A stretch of 64,000 bases of DNA, taken from contig OX246741.1 in the NCBI GenBank assembly GCA_945910005.1, positions 47,517,739 through 47,581,738 on the forward strand, given 5' to 3'. The translations under genes were made by a program, and so were the position numbers. The first letter of the stretch is position 1. Each line of letters opens with the position of its first letter. The DNA comes from Isoperla grammatica. Lineage: Eukaryota; Arthropoda; Insecta; Plecoptera; Perlodidae. Shown piece after piece: positions 58,001 through 64,000 of this stretch. Below the pieces are notes generated by a model. It had not been told where the DNA came from and made no database searches. It was given only the letters and a program-made list of their open reading frames with translations.

Positions 58001-61000
58001 ACGCGACCAAACGGATACTATATAACACGACAATATAACAGCGATAAAATAGGAAATGTCACAGCAGAACACAATGCTTGGATAAAGAAAAAACATAACT
58101 CCTACGTATAGACCGGATTAAAATACTACAGCTATACCTTCACGAAAATATACTAGTGACATAAATAAGGGAGGGCAGAGAATTGAATAAAGGGTTGAGG
58201 TCGGGATTAAGAATACGCTATTTGCCTGAATCCATAAGCTTATTTTCAACTTCACCTTGGGGAAAAAGGTGGCAATACTATGATGTATGGTAAGCCCAGA
58301 TCTGAGACGCTGGTTATTTAGTAGGTTGATCCAGGAAATAATTAAACAGAAGGACGAGAGGAGTGAAAAGCAAGAATAAATGAAGACGATGCAGGTTTAC
58401 ACGTAAGTCCTGTATACATAAACCATTAAATTAACAAATATTAAAGCCATGCACATTATTAGTACAAGTGTGCATAATTTAATTTATGTATTATTATAAA
58501 TGGAGTTATTGTTTTGGGGTTATAACTTTAGCAGGTACAAACCGCACATACTTTTCCGCGCTTTTTGTTGTATTAACAACTAAACTTTCTAGTCTTGAAA
58601 GTGTAATATTTTGTCTAAGTATAGATCGTTACAGATTGTGCGAGTAACAAACTGCTCCACTCAAACTTGAAGCACGCGAGCCACGGGAGGAGGTTTCAAA
58701 ATGCAGTTTAGCGAATAAGTGAACCGTTTAAAACACTGGCTGAATGGGTGGAGTTGCGATCGACCATTAAAGATAGAATCCTCGAAAAACAACACAAGTT
58801 ATTTTGTGCTAATGGCGTAGCCATAAACGTGATACAATTTAATGCGCTTTTGGGATATATATATATATATATAAAATTTAATGCACTTTCTATGTTATAT
58901 TCGTAAAATATAGGGTAGCTCATTATTTTTTTCGATGTTGAAATAATAATCTTGTTGGCAATGTCGATGGCGGGAATCGGACACAAAAATAGACAGTAAA
59001 AACAGATGTATTTGTATACAGTTAGATTAATTGCTTATGATCTAGTGATTGCAATTGCATCCCTAGCAATAAAAAATACCTGATTTTTCTTCCGTATCAC
59101 GCTATGTATGTCTTTATTTTTTCGATTTACAAAGTACAAATATTGGAAATTAGTGTGCCCACATAGGCAGAAATAAATAAAGAAATAAAAGGTAGGAGAA
59201 ATAAATAAGAAATAAAAGGCAGGCTAGATACAAATAAACTAAGCTAACTATATACTAAGTAAACTAAACCAAAGTATCTATAGCACATTGTGTTGGGGCT
59301 GAGAGGACGTTTTTATGTCTGCCAAGCTATAAAACACAACAAATTACGAGCAGCAATGGCCAGTGAACACAACTTACAATGAATGAAATGTAACGCGTGC
59401 AATGTGTGAAGTTTACCCAACCTTATCTCGTACTCAGTAGTGAGTAAACGCCAGATTTCACGGCTAGCAATCTTGTGCGTGAAGTAATTCAATATCTTAA
59501 ACGATCCTAAACGCTCCGGTTCCGCCACATAGAGATAATAATAGTCGGCGAAATACAATGTTTACTTACACGTGATTGATCATTTACATAAAATGGTTTC
59601 ATTTCAGCTGCAACCGAGCATACAGTAGGCTACTCATCATAAGTAATGGATATTACCTACGTCACGGTTCTTGATTGAATTGAAATCCCATGTGCGTAGA
59701 TCCGAGAAATACAATTCAATCGGCAAAATTGTTGCTGCACAAAAACCCGCATATCTACAAACCCAAACTGAGAACTAAACGTCTGCAGTCACAAACGTCA
59801 ATTAAAAATTTTAATTTTGTGGGAATTCCGAAATCCAACCAGTGCCTGATGGTTCACAGCTCCGAAAGAATGAAAACGCACAGTATTTTTTCAAAATTTC
59901 CTTTCAATCGTCAACCGTTGAGAGTAACCTACGTTCCACACGCAATCCGAAAAGACCAAATTCTAACCGCCGCCCGCATATCAAGTGTGTAAACCTATTA
60001 CCTCGGGCTACCTGTGATCCCAATACATTTTTATGCATAATAACACCATGCTAATAACACCATGCAAATGCGATATCAAATCTTACGAGCATAGATCAAG
60101 AAATCCGAAAAGGTTAAAGAAAGTCATATGAAATGAATATATAATACACGGGAAGTCATGCATAAATGTGTTGACAGATGCATATAAGCACCCTCTAAGT
60201 AAGTCTACGCTATGTACACCAAAAGGTAGTATTCTAATTTCTAATTTTGACTATCTTGTAAACGTTGAAAATCTATTCTAATCCTCTGGAATGTGTTTTA
60301 AACAATGCATTTTTAGTGAAAATGGCATAAATTTGACGAGTATGCATCAGTCAGGTATGGATGAATTAGAATATGTAACCTTCTCCAAACCCTAAAACAG
60401 ACATCTTACGAGGAAATTACAAACAAATCATGCAGATTTATGCACAAATTGCATTAGGATAGAATTCTATCATTTGGACTAAACACTGCATCTCAGCTCA
60501 TTTCTAACTCTCTGGAATCATCTGGAATCTCTCAAACAGTCCTTCACACGGGACTCCTAATTCAGGATGTTACTGGTTCGACTGCCGCCACCGGCAATCA
60601 TGAATGTCAATACTGAGAATGAGTCCTTAAAAGCGCATAAATTGTACATTCCATTTCAACTATGCGCTTCGTGGTAAATGTATAACTAACTAGCGTACTT
60701 AATTTTTCTGGGGTCACATACGCTGACGCCTACCAACAAACAATAAAAAATAAAAACATCATTGAGGTAACAAGGGCGTTCGTTGTATAGTCTGAATACC
60801 GTTTACCGTTACAAGACTACACGACTACCAGCCAACAGGCAACAAGACTACAAGACTACAAGGCAACATGACAATACAGCCTTTCATACAGTTCAACATC
60901 AATCAATGCCTTTGAGCAAGTTAATTGTTTAGCATTACAAGATGGGAGACATCAACGCGCGATATAACGATATCCATTTCATGTTTTCTAGATTATCGTT

Positions 61001-61937
61001 ACTGATAACAACTTTGTAATGAGTATTGTATTTCGAACAACGTACATCGTTTTAAAACATGTATCGGGTAACAAATGTCTATTCCCCGTGTAAAAGAACC
61101 CTTGTCGCGAGATCAGATTCTCATTCTCGTGAGGGTGGGTGTTGCAAATGTCTTGAATAGACTGTACATGCACGGCTTCTTCGTCCCTTCTTTTACCCTC
61201 TCTTCAAGAGAGACTTCAACAAAGAAACACCCGGAGCAACAAGTTGGCTGAGTCGGTGAAAGCCTGAGAAAAATCTCTCGCCTGCATCTCTCAATACAAC
61301 GGACGAGACGTGTTCCGCAATGCATAAAACACATGACGGGAGCATGGCCAATCATGTCCAATAGGAAAATTAACCTACATTAGAACACTAAATAATTGCT
61401 GATGTTATGTAAAAGAATAGATATGAGAGGCGTTGAATAAATGCATCGACACGAATAAAGGGCTAATAAAAACCAGTTCATGTAGGCCCTAGGCCTAGAC
61501 CTGAACACATTTTTCTCTGGCCTCTATTCCCCAAGCTACCTACTAAAATAAAAATACTGAAGAAATATGGTGATAAAAGTGCGTTTAAAATAAGAAAACG
61601 GTTTATTTATTTAAATTAGGTTTCACTTCGATTTCAGAACACTTTTATAACGGTCGCTGTCGGTTAACCTAGCCCCAAGCCACGGTCAAAATCTAGTAAA
61701 ACAAAAAAAAAAATACCTGGCAAATGCAATTATAAATGAGTCTGTCGGTAATTTTGATATGAACCGTCCACGCTCAGAGTCGGCGTCGTTTTAGGCGTCG
61801 GCGTCGGCGTGTAAACACGCTAACATGGGGAAGCTAACAAGTAGTTGCGCGCTCCAGCTTGAGTTTTACCAAACTAACCGGCAACAAGGAGTAATATACA
61901 TAAATGCTATAAACTAGTACGATAATATATGGTTTAC
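55052..61937. other. Unassigned A+T-rich DNA with simple repeats
   Basis: Includes a G run at 56883-56894, a C run at 57561-57574, an (AT)n run at 58854-58873, A-rich AATAAATAAG repetition at 59,165-59,220, an ATAACACCATGC duplication at 60,039-60,068, AAGACTAC repetition at 60,812-60,866 and GGCGTC repetition near 61,780-61,812. A decayed B box (complement GTTCGAATCTC) is near 57,690. No gene is supported. Confidence 0.4.
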
Positions 61938-62016
61938 CTTCTGTATAAGATATCCTTAATAATGCTGTAAGGACAAAAAGTGTCCCAAGCACAAAATAAT
62001 CCTCGCGTCGGCGCAT
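61938..62016 (-). CDS. Candidate first exon, membrane-anchor or signal-peptide N-terminus
   Basis: On the minus strand, ATG at 62016 has A at -3 (CAACATGC). It opens MRRREDYFVLGTLFVLTALL.., a basic cluster followed by a 14-residue hydrophobic run. That is the layout of a type II signal anchor or an uncleaved signal peptide. After 26 codons plus one base (..RISYTE) comes a good donor, GAAG|GTAAAC. Upstream (62.2-62.35 kb) the DNA turns CpG-rich, as expected near a promoter. The protein is not recognised; Golgi enzymes and many membrane proteins start this way. A chance ORF remains possible, and no acceptor exon was identified. Confidence 0.3.
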
Positions 62017-63350
62017 GTTGACGCTGGGGCAGCGGCAAATACGATTATCCTCACGAAAAACACATTTAGTAACGATGCACCCACATATACACTTTACACT
62101 TTTAATATAAATAACACACACTATTTTAAACACAACACACGCACTTTCGCACACACGTGTCTATTAATTATGTTCGAATTCCCGTGTCAAAAATAGTCAT
62201 CGTCGTTGTACGAATAAAAGTTCTACACAACCACCGCACGCCATGCTACGCGCTCTGGACTCGACTACTTTTGTCTGTCGCGGCTCGTCTTGCGGACCAA
62301 AAGTAGTTCCCGCGTTTATTCCTACGCCGAGCGAACTGTGGGAAAGTTTGCTCCTCAACGAAACTTTCGTCTAGCTTGTATTTTTCACATTTTACGCAAC
62401 TATAACGTTCTTTGTATTAATTTACAATGGAATTATATCATCTGAAAAATGTGAATGCGTTTAATTGCTGATTAATTTGAAACTAGAATGGTTTTGTATG
62501 CTGCCGCGGAGGGTTCAGGAATGCATGTTGCAAATTAACCGTGGACCAATAGGAGGAGTTCATTCACATTTTGATGTACCTAGCTAAAAAGATGTTCTGT
62601 GCATCGCATCGCACGACATCTTTTTGTAACTATTTTTATTTATTTATTTATTTAGGTGCAATCTTTTTCTAGAATGTATCTGCGATCCTCTCTGATCATT
62701 AGCGTCATCCACCAACACGTTTAAAATGTTAAATTGTATCTTGAAGGCCGAAAATAAAATAAAACAACACAACACAACCACGAACTGATGCTCGGTCTGT
62801 CTATATATTCACAGAGAAAATAGTCATAGATAGTGTTGAACATTTGTATAATACCAAAAATAAAAAGCTTGAGGTATTCCAGGATAAAATTACTCTGGTT
62901 TATCATCTCAACTGTTTTATTTTCATTCAAATATTGACAAATTACGAGTTTACTTTTACGACCACTTTTTTTTATTGTTATTACAATCAACTTCAGGGCA
63001 AAAAATCTCATTAGCTTAGTTTATTGTAAATTGTTAATGATTTTACGTTGTATTTGCATATGACAGCCGATTTTTTAGGACAACTCATTAGTTTGAATTT
63101 CGCGGCAAAAGTACTGCTGCCACCTGTTGCAGTCGATAAGATAGTTTCCTACTGTAGTTTGTCGCTTCAACGCGCTTGCTGCGCTCTATCGAGAGTATTC
63201 TGAACTATGACTGTTCCTTTTACATTGTTATTGACATTTGAATGTGTGATTGGCACGCGGTGGCACGCGTTCTTTATTCCATCTAAGTTTAGTACTAGGG
63301 AAGGTTTATGCCTCCACTTTGTTTGTTTTGATTATAAATAATTCAACAAA
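62017..63350. promoter_or_regulatory. Possible shared region between divergent first exons
   Basis: A CpG-rich patch at 62,225-62,345 contains an inverted pair (CTACTTTTG..CAAAAGTAG). Closer to the plus-strand exon are an inverted CCAAT word (GATTGG near 63,247), a direct repeat of GGCACGCG and a TATA-like ATTATAAAT 20 bp before the ATG. No X-box match was found. Both candidate exons point away from this 1.3-kb interval. Confidence 0.25.
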
Positions 63351-63462
63351 ATGGTTTGGCAAAATTGTTTGAAGGAAAGAAATCCTACGAACAACAAGGA
63401 TACAACATTAACTTTGGTTAATAAGAAGATCTATGAGCTGAAGAAGAAAATACAATTGTCAG
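63351..63462 (+). CDS. Candidate first coding exon, ODAD3/CCDC151-like coiled coil
   Basis: ATG at 63351 has a strong context (ACAAAATGG). The exon encodes 37 residues plus one base, ending ..NKKIYELKKKIQLS, before the donor CAG|GTAAAT. In ODAD3 (CCDC151, an outer dynein arm docking-complex protein of motile cilia) the N-terminal coiled coil contains I.ELQ.KI.LL(E/D)GDRKA. Here the phase-1 junction after the serine would let the next exon supply E-G-D-R. That fit is suggestive, but only about nine residues are involved, and short basic coiled coils are common. The next exon is not visible before the window ends. Confidence 0.33.
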
Positions 63463-63684
63463 GTAAATCATGTTTCACTCGCCCTTGTGGTTGTGATAGC
63501 ATGGTGCTAGTACATAATACCTTTCTTAGTTCTATGTGTAATAGACACTTTATTTACACAAACAATACCATATACATAAATCCAGTTTTGGCTGTTTTTT
63601 TTGAAGGGGTGACTTTGGAGCAGTCATAGCTACGAAGCACGTAATAAAAAGTATCAATGTCCCCTACTGAAAGTTCTGACAGCT
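63463..63684. other. Unassigned DNA (intron if the exon call is right)
   Basis: The open frame continues for 55 codons past the donor to a stop at 63629, with no family resemblance. Confidence 0.35.
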
Positions 63685-63745
63685 GAGCGGGTCAAGGTCT
63701 ACTTGATCTCCACCTAGCGGAGATCAAGTAGACCTTGGAGCGGGT
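63685..63745. mobile_element. 45-bp perfect palindrome in an 8-bp direct repeat
   Basis: GAGCGGGT at 63685-63692 and 63738-63745 exactly brackets 45 bp that form a perfect 19-bp stem (CAAGGTCTACTTGATCTCC and its complement) with a 7-nt loop, ACCTAGC. An 8-bp duplication plus ends beginning CAAGG fit a hAT-type insertion reduced to its terminal inverted repeats. The stem is too short for a typical animal pre-miRNA. Template-switch mutation is another possible origin of the palindrome but would not explain the direct repeats. Confidence 0.7.
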
Positions 63746-64000
63746 ATGCTATAAATAGGCCTCCCAAATGTATTCATTTACATCATGAGCAAGACCACTC
63801 TAGTCTATACGTCCATCGAAACGTTGAGTTTTTGAAAATAAACATAAAGGATTGGTTTATCCGTAAAAATGTTTAGGCCTATTTGTAAAGGTGACGAACT
63901 TAATGTTTTTTATGTTTTTTATTTATTAAAATTGAAGGAGTTATTTATTCTTGTGTTATATGTGTTTTATAGGTGTTATACATAATGTATTTTTAATTAT
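63746..64000. other. Unassigned DNA, possible Penelope-like end
   Basis: CATCGAAACGTTGAG at about 63,817-63,832 followed by an AATAAA-containing A-rich stretch resembles the ends of some Penelope-like elements. The word is short and nothing else supports it. Confidence 0.2.

Noticed and set aside
63693..63737. Pre-miRNA or intrinsic terminator
   Set aside because: A 45-nt perfect stem-loop is too short for a typical animal pre-miRNA. No U tract follows, and terminators of this type are bacterial. The flanking 8-bp repeats fit an insertion better.

Overview
The window is A+T-rich eukaryotic (animal) DNA with almost no protein-coding content. No open reading frame looks like a complete bacterial- or viral-style gene. 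The longest ones lie inside a tandem array (49.8-50.3 kb) or run through low-complexity tracts. The sequence carries dense relics of many transposon families, tRNA-derived SINE heads, microsatellites, long G/C homopolymers and frequent short TAGGCCTA-type motifs. Together these suggest a marine invertebrate, perhaps an ambulacrarian such as an echinoderm or hemichordate. That assignment is an impression from motif style and composition, not a proof. The window is best read as intergenic or intronic DNA.

Layout: 0-7.1 kb holds a local 89-bp duplication, a 273-bp foldback element, a SINE-like tail, a hAT-transposon remnant, a 23-G run, a 120-bp duplication and two tRNA-derived SINEs. 8.7-9.2 kb is a 428-bp hAT-type non-autonomous element with a perfect 8-bp target duplication and eleven TATCGATA octamers. 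11.5-12.05 kb contains two different palindromic MITEs sharing one TTAA; a second, independent copy of the second MITE lies at 28.04-28.42 kb. 14.4-14.7 kb is an inverted-repeat insertion inside a 14-bp target duplication. 15-41 kb is mostly featureless A+T-rich DNA with simple repeats, short tandem duplications, one reverse-transcriptase fragment (36.2 kb) and a SINE head. 41.1-42.6 kb has a SINE fragment, a 141-bp fully palindromic MITE, a tRNA-like gene and a 49-bp satellite. 45.6-47.7 kb is a MITE followed by a cluster of SINEs, all on the minus strand. 49.8-50.3 kb is a 14-copy, 35-bp minisatellite. A second copy of the 45.6-kb MITE, inverted, lies at 51.7 kb.

Genes: the only coding candidates I can argue for are single first exons. 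Two are divergent, at 61.94-62.02 kb (minus, membrane-anchor-like N-terminus) and 63.35-63.46 kb (plus, coiled-coil start reminiscent of ODAD3/CCDC151, an outer-dynein-arm docking protein). A weaker one at 43.2 kb sits below a TATA box and an RFX X-box/CCAAT pair. All three are hypotheses based on start context and splice donors. The window ends before any downstream exon of the 63.35-kb candidate can be confirmed. No rRNA, CRISPR array or intact autonomous transposon was seen.
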